From Agapanthus africanus (Eukaryota; Streptophyta; Magnoliopsida; Asparagales; Amaryllidaceae), in contig JASDDO010000006.1 of NCBI GenBank assembly GCA_030015575.1, forward strand, positions 379,958,137 to 380,022,136: a stretch of DNA of 64,000 bases, read 5' to 3'. Below are positions 33,209 to 45,700 of the stretch, in pieces; the first letter of the stretch is position 1; the number at the start of each line of letters is the position of its first letter. The notes under the pieces are model-generated. The model was given only the letters and a program-made list of their open reading frames with translations, ran no database searches and was not told the DNA's origin. A program made the position numbers and the translations under genes.

Positions 33209-33231
33209 GATTCTGCCACGCCCGGTGGGAC
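33209..33231 (+). other. Primer-binding site of element II
   Basis: GATTCTGCCACGCCCGGTGG follows the LTR end directly and matches the primer sites after 41,282 and before 7,020 (minus) except for a single base. Confidence 0.8.
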
Positions 33232-33990
33232 CTTCCTCTTTTCCCATATCTCGGGACAAGCGTTCATGCAAACTCATTTAACATATATACCGATATTTGT
33301 ACTGAAATAATGCTTTTCCATGCAGCAATCAACTTTCAACGACGATATCTTCTAAGATGAATTCAGCTTCCGACGCGGCCCCGATCCTGTACGTGGTCAA
33401 GATCAATGTTCGTGTGATTCTCTCCATAAGTCTCAGTCGGCAGTGGGAGGAACCGCCCTGCCAATTTGGTTCCGTCATCATCTACCCTGCCGAGAGTGCT
33501 CATCTGGAAGAAATCCCGGCAAACCAGGTGGCCAAGCCAGTCTCAAGGGGCAAGAGGCCGAACGTTGTGATTTCTAAGGCACCACAACCAAAATTTAAGA
33601 CGGTGTCCGAACGACTCTCTGGTGCTCCAGCTGGGGGCAAGTCTGCCGGAACATATGGCATCATCAAATGTCGCGGACGAGCTCAGACGATGACTCTAAC
33701 AAGTGCATGTTGGAGTCGAAAATTGCACCCCGGTTGACCAAGTCAAAATCAAAGTCAACCCCAAACCAAGTGGGCCCATGCCCGAGTCGAGCTCGAATAT
33801 GAAGCGGCCGGCCTCCCCCATGCCAAAATAAAAATCATGTAATAAATAATTTTGATGTAATTTTTATGGGTATAAAGCTAAATTTTTGTAAAGCCCATGG
33901 CTCATGTGCAAAAGAAATGAGCACATAAGGTATGGGATGGGCAAAATGCCATTTTGTAAAGCTCAAGAGGCTATATGTAAATGTGTAAGC

Positions 33991-33999
33991 CTATATAAG
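33991..33999 (+). promoter_or_regulatory. TATA box of the solo LTR
   Basis: CTATATAAGG, aligned with the TATA box at 31,971 in LTR II. Confidence 0.55.
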
Positions 34000-34514
34000 G
34001 CAACATGATGTTGAAATAAAGAAGAACTTTTTCCATTCTCTAAAACTCTAGGGATTTTGTGCCTCCTTCTCCTTCCTCAAGGTTCTAAACCTTCTCTTTT
34101 TTTGAATTAAATCAAGAGTTTAACTCTTCCTCTTCCAAAAATAAATAGTTTTCCACCACAAAACCCACAAAAGGGAGCTCGGATCTTCCATCAGATCATA
34201 AAAAGGAGAGATTTTTAAAATTTCACCCCTCTTATTCTTTAAGATCCGGCCAACAAAAGGGGAGGAAGGAGACCCATCTCCAAAGATCCCATTTTGGGAA
34301 AGATCCAAGGCTCAATGGAGAAGAAAAGGGTCCCCTTGAGCATTTACAAGGATTCCCTGGAGTTTAACTCCACAAATCAAAGTTTCTGGGAGTTTAACTC
34401 CATAAAAATAAACAAACAATAATAATACATCTTTTTTTAAGGAGTTTAACTCCAAAAGTCAATAGGAGTACAACTCCCAGTATGGGGGCTGAGCTCCCCT
34501 ATTTTCCGCTAGCG

Positions 34515-34700
34515 CCTTGTCCCCAACGCCCGCGTGCCAGGAACGTAGGGCGCTGGCGCCCTGCGCCCGCGTAACAGGCACGTAGGACACTGGCACCCTA
34601 TGCCTAGCACCCGCGTGCCATGCACGTGAGGCGCTGGCGTCCTGCGCCCAGCGCCCGCATGCCATGCATGTGAGGCGCTGGCGTCTTCTCCCACGCGTCC
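34515..34700. repeat. GC-rich imperfect tandem repeat
   Basis: About four copies of a 38-50 base unit with CGCCCGCGTGCCA, CACGTGAGGCGCTGGCG and a CCTGCGCC stretch. GGCGCTGGCGCC-type dyads occur in each. The corresponding place in LTR II (32,700-32,770) has a single shorter version, so the array expanded here. Confidence 0.8.
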
Positions 34701-35499
34701 TTTGGACGTCCTTTGGACCCCCGTAAAAACTCTGCGGGCCCCCCGATATATCCAATTTTTCTCTAAAACACAACACTGCACATTGAGTTCGCATGACCTG
34801 TTTGACCCGTCAATCGGAGGTTCTCTCGCTCCAAAGGCGAGGGGTAATTAACGGCAGCTTAGTCCGCGGCTGCCGGAGATTCGGATCCGCACAATCAATA
34901 AACCCTAGCCTACCCTAGGCAAGGGGAAACTGTAGTACGCCTGACAAGCGCGCGCGTATTCCCATCTCAATGGGGTGATAAAAAACACCTACAGTGCACA
35001 ATCAGGCGCATCTCCAAAGCTCTCCATCGTTCGGTCTACGGCGGCTTCCTGAAGAGCCGAAGCCCGCCGAGTGCTCAGAACAGAAAGGTTAAGACAGAAG
35101 CGGCTCAGGTATCGAGCTAACAAGAGGGCCAGGACTCTGGCCAAGTGAAATCTTGTGAGGTTCCAACAGCAGGGTCACCCCGCGACGACGGCTGAGTCGG
35201 CCGTAAAAGTCAGCAATTCCTTCGAACCTCTGAAGTGGTTTTAGAAAAATGTCATGACCACCAAAATCAAGGAGACAGCAGTCCTAACGATGCTACAAAG
35301 AGACATGTCCAAGCCCCAACAGGAAAAGCATGACACTATCTCTTCAAAAGTCTATCAGGCGCTCTGTGCCGTGCGAAAGCAGCGAGGCAAATCCAGAAAA
35401 GAAGCGCCAGCACCACTCAAGAATCCAGTCAGGCCAGCCATTTTCAATCGATTGTCCATTACCGAAACAGAAGGGAACCAATAGCGGTCCATGAAATCT

Positions 35500-37100
35500 G
35501 CTGCCAATAATGAAAACATGGTCAGATATATTGTCCATACGGTCTATATGGAGGGCGCGCGGCCCAGCGATAACTTGTGCACCAAAAGCAAGGATGGGGC
35601 CACCGCATCCCAAGCCCAATCTGGCTTGAATGTGGCTGTCACTTCCCAAGATCAGCCATCTCCGCTGGATGATGAATACCCTCTCGATGAGGCCAATTGG
35701 CAGAAAACCCCTCAGTTCCATATGGAGTCAAGCTCGGACAGCGAAGAAGAGCCGACTTTCTACCATAGGACCGCAGAGCAAGAGCTACTTCAAGAGCTTC
35801 AAAAACAGCTCAGGAGGAAAGATAAAGAGATGGCCAAGCTTTACTCCAAAATCGATGACTTGACGAATGTCGTGATGCAGCTCACGATTCAAATTGCCCG
35901 GACGCCATCTAATCAAGCAAAAGTTTCCACTCATGAGCCGGGTGATAATGACCCGAAGCAACCAATGCATATCCCTTTAGGTCCGAGTATAGGCGAGCCA
36001 CGCGAAAGCCAGCCACATTCCACTTCAGGGATGCCTTGGCCTAAGATGGAGCCATTCCGGTCACACAAGATCGGATAATGGATTTAGTCACCAGCAAGGT
36101 TAAACACATTGGTGGCCGAAGCCGAAACTTAGAAAGAAATTGGAAGTAGTGGGCGGCCATATCCCGCTCAGTATGATTTGATCGAGTTCCCGAGCGGCTA
36201 TGTCATTCCTAAGTTTGGAAGATTTGACGGGACGGGAAACGCAAATCAGCATGTCGCCCACTTTAAAGCGTCATGCGGAAATACAGGGGGCAACAATACA
36301 CTCCTTCTTCGTCAGTTCATCAACAGCCTGACCGGTGTCGCTTTCGACTAGTACGCGAGTATACCAGACGGGTCCGTCACTACATTTGCCCAAATGGAGT
36401 CTCTATTTTGAGAAAGGTTCATAAGCATCAGTGATAAAATCTCCATTGCTGACCTTGTGAGAACCAAGCCGGGAAACAACGAAAGCAACATGGACTTTAT
36501 TGGCCGATGGCGCAACCTCACCGTCAAGTGCGAACCGTCGTTAGAGCAGGACCAGTCCGTCCGCATCCTCATTGGGAACCTTAGCAATTGGATGGTCCCA
36601 TTCTTATGTACAGCAGACCTCAAGACGTTTCAAGAGCTGACCAAGAGATTACAAATGTTGGAACGCTCGAAGCAAGAGTCTACCTTGGACTCTCAGGTTG
36701 ACAAGTCTTGGAAGAGCAGAAAAGACGACAACCGTAAAAGTGGGAGCTCCAACAAGACCAGCGCCTTCAATGAGTCCGAGAATGAAGACAAGCGAAAGGC
36801 ATGTGAATCCAAAACTAACCGGTCTCGAAATCCAGTGCTGGGAGGAGAAGGGCCTTTCCTAGAGGAGAAAAAGAACAAGGTTTACTCTTTCAGAAGGGAT
36901 AAGGTCCGCAAGATATTCAAAGATTCCTTGAACAACGGTCTACAATTGCCAGAGTTGAAAAGACCCCACGAAGCAAAAATGACCGACAATCCTCTGTATT
37001 GCCCGTACCACCGAGCAGTGAGCCGTGCGATCTAGGATTGCTATATTTTCAAAGACTGGGTCGAAAAGCAATACAAGACCGGAGAGATTGAGCTGTCCAA
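35500..37100 (+). pseudogene. gag region of element II (fossil)
   Basis: The region starts with an acidic and then coiled-coil-like segment (LLQELQKQLRRKDKEMAKLY near 35,785-35,845). The Gag core follows: VIPKFGRFDGTGNANQHVAHF near 36,200-36,270, LLLRQFINSLTG near 36,305 and a DFIGRWRNLTVKCEPS block near 36,490. A KVYSFRRDKVRKIFKDSL block and a CPYHRAVSRAI knuckle-like block near 36,990-37,030 close it. Type and order match elements I and III. Broken. Confidence 0.82.
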
Positions 37101-37104
37101 GAGT

Positions 37105-38644
37105 GTGTCAGTGAACAATCAAGTTGCAACCACCAACTTTATACAAACAGAAGCTGAAACCTTCTGGGAGCAAACGATTGAATTCGCTGCCCTGAGAAAT
37201 GAATCCGACTCCCTGCAGTCTCCGTGGAGTATGCACATCTCTAATAAGATGCAGAAGATGCTAAAGCTACTTCAGAAAGAGCCCAGAATACAATGGGAGG
37301 GACAGAAGGAGCCCGCCATTCCAACTGCCAATTTGGCTCAATCAGGGCCAAAGTACAAAAAGCTCAAGAAGAAGAAAAGTGCGGCTCGATGCAAAAAAGA
37401 GTCTGCCGAGAGGCCGACCATTCAAAAGTATATCGATTCTCTCGAAGACTATGGACAAAAGAAAAGAATTCTGGTTCAATTGAAGGAGTTCTTCCCTGTA
37501 GAAACGGCTGAGATTCTGAAGGAGCTAGAAGAAGACTCCAATGACGAGATCATTATAGTGACCTGCTATGTCGTCCACCTTGGTAGTGACTCTAAGAAAG
37601 ATCTATGTTTTCCCGAAAAGGACGAGGAGCTCGCCACAAAGGCCAACCAAATCCAGCTCAGAAGCGGCAGGGCTCTACCGCTAAATCAGGGCAATGCCCC
37701 AAAAGGAAAGGAAAAACAAGTCGCTAACAAAGAAGATGGCGGAGAGCTTGCTAATGAAAACTCGAGTCTTTCCTCAGTGGACTATAATGTCTTGGCCCAT
37801 CTCCGTAAGCTTCCGTCTCTCCTGAGCATCTACGATGCCTTGGTCCTATCTAAAGAACTTAGAGATGTTCTCATTCACGCTCTACAAAACCCCGAGCGGT
37901 ACCAGGCTCGCTTTGCAGAAATTAATATGAAAGAATCCCAGTACACCCTGCATACCGCCGCGGTCAAGTTTAAGGATGAAGACCTGCTACTGGGAACAAC
38001 TGAGCATAACCGGCCGCTTTACGTGACCGGGTACAGCGCGGAGATCGGATTAATCGCATATTGATTGATCCGGGATCCTCAGTGAACATCATGAACTTGA
38101 GGACTCTGAAAAGTTTGTTAATGGACGTCCGACACCTGTCAAGGGAAAGGATTTTCATTCAAGACTTCAATCAAAACTGCCAACAAGGTCGAAGATCTAT
38201 AGCTTTGCCGATCAGGTTTGGGGACCTGCAAACTGAAGCTAAGATATACGTGATCGATGCCGACATGTCCTATAAGATCCTCCTAGGACAACCGTGGCTT
38301 CACGATTATAGCATCGTTCCGTCAACTCTCCATCAGTGCATGAAGTATACCAAAAATGGCGAAGAAAGACGCATTGACGGGGACATCCAGTCGTCCGGTA
38401 TGCATGAAGTCCGATACGAAGATTCTATGTACTTTGTGAACCTCAAAAGTGCTGAGCCACAACTGATCGAGGACAGAGCGGCCCCGAAACTCAAAAGCAA
38501 ATCTGAGCCGGCTGTCACTTTTAAAAGCAAAAACCTCCAAGTGAGCTCGCGTTTCGGCAGTGACACTGATTTGTCCAATGCTGGAAGTCTATCCTTCCGT
38601 AAAACTCGCCCTCGTTTCGGTAGCGATACGGATGAGTATGATAC
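37105..38644 (+). pseudogene. Protease region of element II (fossil)
   Basis: A leading segment has VDYNVLAHLRKLPSLLSIYD near 37,780-37,840 and LYVTGYSAEIG near 38,020, both shared with elements I and III. The protease core has LIDPGSSVNIMNLRTLKSL near 38,060-38,120, a IFIQDFNQN block and YKILLGQPWLHDYSIVPSTL near 38,270-38,330. The acidic tail with repeated RFGSDTD motifs (38,550-38,640) is cut by the next LTR. Confidence 0.85.
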
Positions 38645-39279
38645 TGAATGCCCGTTCCCTCATGAAAACTGAATAAAAAATATAAAATGCAATGAGAAAA
38701 GTCCCCAAAAGGAGCATCACGTGCCCACACGTGTTGACAAAGCAAGGCTGAAACTGAGGCTGAAACCGAGCCTCACGTGCAAACACGTGACTTTTATATA
38801 CAAAGTATATAGGCGCCTTCTCAAAACAAACAATTGGCTAAAAGAAGTCACGTGATAGCACGTGACGCTCTTTGATGTGCTTAATTTTGTGGGGTCACGT
38901 GCTACACGTGATGGGCTCCTATGCCTTCTGAACCGATAGAATTAAATTCTAAAATAAAAGGGATCAGAGCCCCATTTGGAAAATATTTCCTTAGATCTTT
39001 CTAAACAAGAATGATTGCTCTCTGTAAAGCAGAGCGCTGTTGGATTAAAAATCCAATGGTGATTAAAAATCCCCAATTTACAGAAGAAGATTCTGTATAG
39101 GAAAATATTTTCCTAATCTTGTGAGAAATATCTTCTATAAAATAGAAGTCTTTGGATTAAAAATCCAACGGTGAATAAAATTCACCGATTGATCTAAAAG
39201 ATCATTTTAGTTGGTTATAAAATCAATCAAAGTCTCTCAATAAGAGATTTTCTGAACAAATTGATTCTTTTCTTTCTCC

Positions 39280-39288
39280 TATAAATAG
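39280..39288 (+). promoter_or_regulatory. TATA box of LTR III
   Basis: CTCCTATAAATAGGAG, itself a palindrome around TATAAATAG; conserved in the inverted LTR as CTCCTATTTATAAGAG at 55,953-55,968. Confidence 0.6.
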
Positions 39289-40479
39289 GAGTCAAGAGAC
39301 AAAAAAAAGAAGAGGAAAAAACCCTCGGAAGCTTAAAACAAAGAGAATTTAATTCTCCATGGAGAAAAGAGAGAAAAAGAGAAAAAGAAACTCTAGGTAA
39401 GAGAAGGAACAAAAACACAGAGAATATCTCATCCCCTTTTTACCTCCATAAGAGTTTAAATCTTCTAAAAAGAACTTAGTTCTTTCTTTGGTTGAGATCT
39501 ACAGAAGCAGATCTCCCTACAACTTGAGAATTTAATTCTCATCGGGGAGATCCTGCCATGCAGATCCAAAACCTAGGGGAAGATCTAAGTTCAGAGAATT
39601 TAATTCTCCCAAAAAGTGTATAGAAATTTAATTCCTCTGATAAAATAAGAGTTTAACCCTTCATATAAGAACTTAGTTATTCCTTATGGTGAAAGATCTG
39701 CAGAAGCAGATCTCCCCACAAGTTGAGAATTTAATTCTCATCGGGGAGATTCTGCCATGCAGATCCCAAATCTAAGAGAAAAACTAAGTCCTAAGAATTT
39801 AATTCTTACAAACAGTGGACTTGAAAGTCTCGAAACTCAGGATCCCCATGCACGTAAAAAAAAGATTGGCACCCAACATGAACAAAAAGGACAACTGAGA
39901 CTGGCTCATGTGGTCCCACAAACCTCCCCAATTAGCGCTTAGCACTTATAAAGCAAAAAGGGAGTAAATCAAAGCCTGTTTCCATTTGGGGCGCCTCACA
40001 TGATTCCACGTGACCCAATAGCGCTTAGCGCTTAGAAAAGAACAAGGGAATAAACCCAAAGAAACAACGCCTCAAGTTTTTAGTGTTTAACACTACTTCA
40101 AGCGCCTCACGTGACCCCACGTGAGTGCCTCAAATTTGTTAGTGTTGAACACTACTTCAAGCATCTCACGTGGGAGCACGTGAGCGCTGAGCATATACTA
40201 GTGTTTAACACTATGAAAGGCCAATATTAGCCAAACTCAGACCAAATTTCCCGAGGACCATCAATGAAGCTCCTCATGCTCAGGGTCCCCAGAACCGATC
40301 TCAGTCCCAGAGATAGCTAATAAGCTCCCAACAGATGGCATCTAAAATGATGTTCGTCCCATTCCCCCTCATCCGGGACATTGGTTCGAAGGTATATCTC
40401 TCCATACCTCTGATACATGTCGTTGTAATTCTTCAACGTCTTCAGAGATATGGAGGGTCCCAATAACCAATAACTTTTA

Positions 40480-40870
40480 ACGCATCCCCAAACTGTTGAA
40501 CCAAAACCCCACAGACTATGATTTCTTTAAACACCACAGACTATGATGTCTTTAAACATCCACAGACTATGATATCTTTAAACCTGGACTATGAGGTCCT
40601 TAAACACATGGACTATGATGTCCTTAAACCCAATGGACCGTAATGTCCCTAAACTAATCTCTATAGACTATGACGTCTTTAAACTATGGACTATAAGGTC
40701 CTTAAACTCATGGACTATGATGTCTTTAAACCCAATGGACCGCAATGTCCCTATAAACTAAAAGAAAATCCTGTTGAGTAGATCTTAGTCTAAAATTAGA
40801 CTAACGTATCCTCAACAAACGCTTGAGTTGATCATAATTTAAAATAAGATTAACGATCCTTAAACCAACC
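40480..40870. repeat. Array of GGAC-N6-GTCC dyads in LTR III
   Basis: Inverse orientation of the array at 7,435-7,830: units such as GGACTATGATGTCCTTAAAC and GGACCGTAATGTCCCTAAAC repeat every 20-40 bases. Two longer units near 40,775-40,865 (ATCTTAGTCTAAAATTAGAC) carry a separate GTCTAA..TTAGAC dyad. Confidence 0.85.
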
Positions 40871-41282
40871 CAAACCTAAATCTAAGAAAATACGGATTTT
40901 GACTAATCCACGCCCTACGGGCGATAACATAAGTTAGTCTCCGTATACAATCCACGGGCAAGCAAAAATAAAACAAACACATATGACACGAAGTGACCAT
41001 CTGGAGAAGGAGAAAGTGGTTACCGCGATGCGGTAGCGTAATTAACTGCAGGGGCTTGCGCTTGCAGGGAAGAGCGTCCCCACAATCAAAACCCCCTCGT
41101 AAATGAGGGGGAATCTGATGAAGTCTGCTACAACGGCCACATCTGTCTAAACCTCCAATATACGGTGCCATAAATAAACTTGGCATTTTCGGAGAGGTGG
41201 AAGGATAAAACCAAATAGTATATGCCCCCAAATTCAGGCAAGACGACTTATGCGGTTTCGTCTCTGTTTTCGGCGGTAAACA

Positions 41283-41305
41283 GATTCTGGCACGCCCGGT
41301 GGGAC
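41283..41305 (+). other. Primer-binding site of element III
   Basis: GATTCTGGCACGCCCGGTGG directly after the LTR; identical in type to that of element I. Confidence 0.82.
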
Positions 41306-41429
41306 TTTTTCCTCTTTCCACTCCACACTTCGTGTGTCTTGTTCGCGAACGAATCGCGGTTTAATATGGTTGCCCCTGGATTCGAGATACTAAGATTTGG
41401 TGTCTTGCTCCGTGCAGAAAAGAAGAGCA

Positions 41430-42662
41430 ATGGCCTCCAGCTGCACTAACTGCAACAGCAACTCCCACTCCGTCCTCGCTGGAGGAGTAACCTATGGGCC
41501 CCAAGCGGCCTCTATCTTCGCCATGCCAGTGGAACAAGTGAATCAGGCCACCACTGGACTGTTCTTTAGGACCATGATCCCACCGGCAAGCTTCAACGCT
41601 CCAGTTCCATCGCAAGAAGCTCCAAAGAAGTCGGTCTTTGATCGGCTTACCACTACCACAACCCCTCTCAACGGGCCGTCCAATTCCAAGTTCAGCGCCT
41701 TAGTCCTTAACAGACTAGACCAAAGCTCAAGTGGGCCCGTGAAGAAGCCTGCAATACCTGAACGAGTTATCCCGAAGCGGATAGCCATTCCAACTCCAAT
41801 AGACGAAGTCGTCAAAGGGGCTTCTCCTGCTAAGGGGTCGGTCTTCGCAAGACTGACCGTTCCAACTCTTACCGCGCGTGAGGTCGTTACAAGTGCTTCC
41901 CCTACCCGAAAGTCAATCATCAACAGGTTGTACGTTTCTTCTCAGTGGACGTCTGTCTTCGATAGGCTGGCACCCACAACAGCCCTTCACCAGAACATGG
42001 GGCATGATGAAGCCACCCCCGTAACTGAGCCGGTCCTGTCTACAAGGCATGCTCAACGTCGCTACTGGGGCCGAGTGAAAAAAGCCGGGGGCAGTTCCCC
42101 TTCCGTGCTTACCCCACCAGCTCCTACGGTGGAAGTTGATGCTGTTGTTCCAACTGGGAACAACTTTGAGCCGCTCAGGAGGGTTCGCAAGAACGCTCCA
42201 ACCGCTATATTGAAGAAGTCCCCTCCACCTGCGGAGAACATTACAAAGCTGAAGGCGGAGCAGCCTCCTCAGCGGCTGTCCTCCAAAATCCATAGGGTAT
42301 GGCGAAGGGTCCAAGACTCTGTGATTGATCAAGACTACTCCCGCCGACCTAAGAAAATGAAGGTTCGGCAAGAGAAGGACCATTCCATCGTACCACATAA
42401 GGTATCGTCTACATGGGTATCCGTTGCAACAAACCCTTCTATTGCGATCGCCCATAAAAGGAGAAGGCCGGAGAAGATCCCCGTGTCTGCGATGAATCTC
42501 AAGGGCACTGAATCCAAATGCCCCAAGTCTGGGGGCATGGTAGTGCACACCATTTACATGGTATCCGGAAAAGAGGATAGCCGTATCTCCACGGGTCATC
42601 GACCACTTACGCGATCAGCAACTAAGGCTCTCAACAACAGCAAAAGCTCCAGGAGATGCTGA
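41430..42662 (+). pseudogene. Extra ORF (ORF1) before gag of element III (fossil)
   Basis: A frame of about 410 residues begins MASSCTNCNSNS and contains YGPQAASIFAMPVEQ, then four copies of a SVFxRLT-type motif (SVFDRLT, SVFARLT, SIINRLY, SVFDRLA) set in Pro/Thr/Ala-rich linkers. A basic HAQRRYWGRVKKAGG cluster follows, then a VHTIYMVSGKEDSRI block near 42,540. Longest open frame of this kind in the window and highly similar to 6,080-6,870. It fits the extra ORF of Ogre elements, whose role is not established. Confidence 0.75.
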
Positions 42663-42757
42663 CAAAGATGGCCGCACTCACTGGTCCAAAAGAAAGACTG
42701 GAGACATCGTCGGAGCAGCGCTAGGTGTAGGAATTTGACACCGAATTCCTCCGAAGA

Positions 42758-45700
42758 ATGCTCGAGAAGAAAGATAAAGAAGCTGCGGAACAAGCGGATA
42801 GCATAAAGCAAATGACGCTTCTGTTTCAAGATATGGTCGGGATGATGATACAGCCGGATCTTCCATCTGAAGACCCTCCAATAATACTTGAAGACGACAG
42901 AGGGGAGACATCAAACCCTCTTCCGGCTCTATCAGCAGCCAAGGAAGAGACCATCTCCAAAGCCTCCCTTGACGACTATATATTTCAACAGATACGAGCT
43001 CATCAGGCGAGCGAAGAGGCTGGCCAAATCGTCAAAACTGGACGACCCTATCTGGGTTGGTACAATCAAATAAAATACCCGCCAGGATACACGATCCCTA
43101 AGTTCCATCTGTATAAGGGGACGGGTAATCCACACCAGCACGTTGCTCAATTCAAGGCTTTGTGCGGTAATACTGGGGGTGACGACAAACTGTTACTTCG
43201 ACAGTTTGTTGGCAGCTTATCAGAGACAACATTCGAATGGTACTCCGAGCTCCCGAATGACTCTGTCAAGACATTTGCATAAATGGAGCTACTGTTTACA
43301 CAAAGATTCGCGAATGCCAGCGAACGTACCCCGATCACGGCGTTGATCAACGCCAGAGTGAAGCCGGGAGAGACATGGGTGCAGTATGCAATTCGGTGGC
43401 GGAATCTATGGTCGAGATGTGAATAGCGTATAGAGGAAGCTCCTACCGTGGGCATGTTCATAGGGACCCTTGATCCACATGCGACCATATCTCAGTTTAT
43501 GATGTTCTTTAAGCCGACCACTTTCCAGGCCTTGATCGACAAGTTGGCCCAAATGGACCAGATGGGCCATAGACCATCCTCCTCAAAGACGGACCCTCGA
43601 AATGACAAAGGCAAAGGGAAAACGACCTTTGTCGCCAATGCTCAGCAATAGCCGAGTGATCCGAAACCAGTTGCTCGCCAAGGCAGCAAACCGCGATTCC
43701 TCGACGAGAAATTGAGGCGCCCTTACTCGTTCCCTCAGGATAAGACGAAGAGATTATTCGAGCTAGCGCTGCGCAACAAGCTCATCACCCTGCCAGATCC
43801 GAAGCGCCCATTGCAGCCCGGTGACGTCAACAATCCCAACTATTGCCCATACCACCGAATGTTGGGCCATCCGATCGAAGATTGCTTCATCTTCAAAAGC
43901 TAGATTGAGGACCAATACCAGCAAGGCAAATTCGCACTATCTGAAAACTGGAGGGTGAACCCGCCACAACCGCACGCTTCGAAAAATGTGGACACGCCGG
44001 GGGCATCATGCTCATTCATAGAGGAAGCTCCATGGGAAGTAGTTCTCTCGACGAAAACTAAAAGAATGCTGAAGGATCTTCAAGCATGTCCGGCGATTAA
44101 GTGGAAGAGCCCGCTGGAGCCTGATATTATTGAGGGGATGCTGAAGCCGCGCCCAATGCTGAAAGCTAGTGATGGTGGACAGAACCTTCGGGCCAAGCCT
44201 CTGAAGTCTTTAAAGAAGAAGAAGAAGGCCAAGAAGCCAGTCCAGGCCGACGAAAACCATACAGGTTTGAAGAAATACATCGATACACTGGAAGAATATA
44301 ACCAGAAGGCACGGACCCCAATTACATTGGACAAATTCTTCAAGCAAGTTCTTGAGAATGAAGACGATAATGCCGATGAAGGGGACAATTCTTCAGAAGA
44401 GCCTGAGGATTATATGGCGAGCTGCTGTTAGTTGTATATATGCCCTAGAGGCCAGTTTTGTACATATGATGTATATTATATTGGATGCTTGGACATATAT
44501 AGAGAGTACTTTCTTACTCGATATGATAGTATGCTATCTGGTTGCTCTTTATCTTAACATGTATACTTGTCTCTTGATACTGTCTTATTGTTACATGTTG
44601 GTAAAGCCCTTAGGATGTGTACTTGACTACCAGGACTATGATGGAGATCATACTAGTGGGGCCATAGTAGTCCATAAGTACATTCTTTAATGTTCCTAGT
44701 CATGGGTGTATCGAGACAGGGCATCGATATACCAAAGTAGACTAGCGTATACGCTTCTCGACCCATGAGATGGGCGATAGATGATCCCATATCCATTGGT
44801 GTTTGACATCAAAGATGGTATACGGGTGCTCAGTGGAGACTGGGTACACTGGACGAACTCGCCGAGAACTCCCAGATGGTATTATACCTCACGTCAGATG
44901 GCAGTTCTCTGGTGACACTTGTACAGGTTAGTCTGTAGTCCCGAGATCGTTATAGAGTCTTGTGTGATTCCCACTGTGCTTTGATTTCCACCTTACCACG
45001 TCCAAGAGGGCGTGCAAAATGGTGGTTTTTTGGGTACAGTCCTGAGTCACATGGAGGAAATGAGAGATAGGAGGGGTTTCGTCTCTCCCGGTATTGGGAG
45101 TTGATGTTGCGCTGTGCTCGATTAGTAATAACAGGGAAGTCCCTGGCCAGGGCTGATTTAGAGATTTACTGGTAAGTGTTACCAGTAGTTTCTCAACCCA
45201 TTATGAGCCTCACATCGGCATGACTTATCGGTTAATGGGGTCTGACGTTTACCACGCCTAGACTTGAGATGCGACATATCAGACGAGGAGACCGGACTGT
45301 ACGGCAAGTGTTACTGTCAGGCTTTTGCAGGAGTTGGAGCGGGCTTGCTTGCTGATCTTCTGATTGCTCAATACCCGGGTAGCCATTACGTCCAGCTAGT
45401 ACCGCTGACGGCTTGTGGGTGCTTGATGTGATCATCACCTACTGCCGGCGTATTGACGAGTTTTTAGAGTCCTACATAGAGATTTTACTGGCTCAGGCAA
45501 AACGAAATGGGGGGCACATATGTGATATGTGCGGGACTGAGAATAATGCGAGTATATGATACCGTATTCTATTCTCACGTCTTTTGTATCGGTCGGTTAT
45601 ATATGATATAGCCTGGTTATCGAATCAAGGGTTGATTCGATAAGACGATACATTGGATATTAGTCGGTTATATGTGATATATCCGGATTATTAAGCCAAA

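Larger units (their letters stand above)
33708..34993 (+). mobile_element. Solo LTR related to LTR II
   Basis: Starts TGTTGGAGTCGAAAATTGCA and ends ...AACACCTACA, 1,286 bases. It is flanked by a perfect 5-bp direct repeat GTGCA (33,703-33,707 and 34,994-34,998) with no PBS on its right, so it is a true solo LTR. Similar to 31,674-33,208 but clearly diverged and about 250 bases shorter, mostly in the palindrome array. Confidence 0.92.
33357..35490 (+). pseudogene. ORF1 region of element II, split by a solo LTR (fossil)
   Basis: A frame from 33,357 has a conserved linker VAKPVSRGKRPNVV and a FKTVSERLSG block. Past the solo LTR the frame near 35,254-35,484 ends with PAIFNRLSITETEGNQ, a variant of the SVFxRLT motif seen in ORF1 of elements I and III. 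A VRYIVHTVYMEGARPS block near 35,520 corresponds to the conserved block at the ORF1/gag border in the others. Product role unknown. Confidence 0.55.
31674..38644 (+). mobile_element. Ogre/Tat-like element II, 5' LTR to protease (fossil)
   Basis: Plus strand: LTR (31,674-33,208), PBS, ORF1, gag, protease. It sits inside the gag leader of the Tat element and is cut at 38,644 by the LTR of the next element. A related solo LTR (33,708-34,993) is inserted in its leader. Gag and protease are clearly of the same type as element I but well diverged. RT, RNase H, integrase and 3' LTR are not in the window. Broken, with about eight interruptions besides the two insertions. Confidence 0.85.
38645..41282 (+). 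repeat. 5' LTR of element III
   Basis: The right edge is fixed by CA followed by the PBS at 41,283. The left edge is inferred: TGAATGCCCGTTCCCT at 38,645 aligns with the outer end of the inverted LTR (TGTGGGGGCATTTGTTCCCT on the minus strand at 56,678). About 2.6 kb. It holds many palindromes (TTGGATTAAAAATCCAA at 39,040, GAGAATTTAATTCTC-type words at 39,345-39,800, CACGTG pairs at 38,720-38,910 and 40,005-40,180, AGTGTTTAACACT near 40,080-40,215) and a GGAC-dyad array. TATA box near 39,280. Confidence 0.8.

Noticed and set aside
41913-42599. A 228-codon minus-strand ORF opposite ORF1 of element III
   Set aside because: It is the shadow of the plus-strand ORF1, whose motifs are shared with elements I and II.
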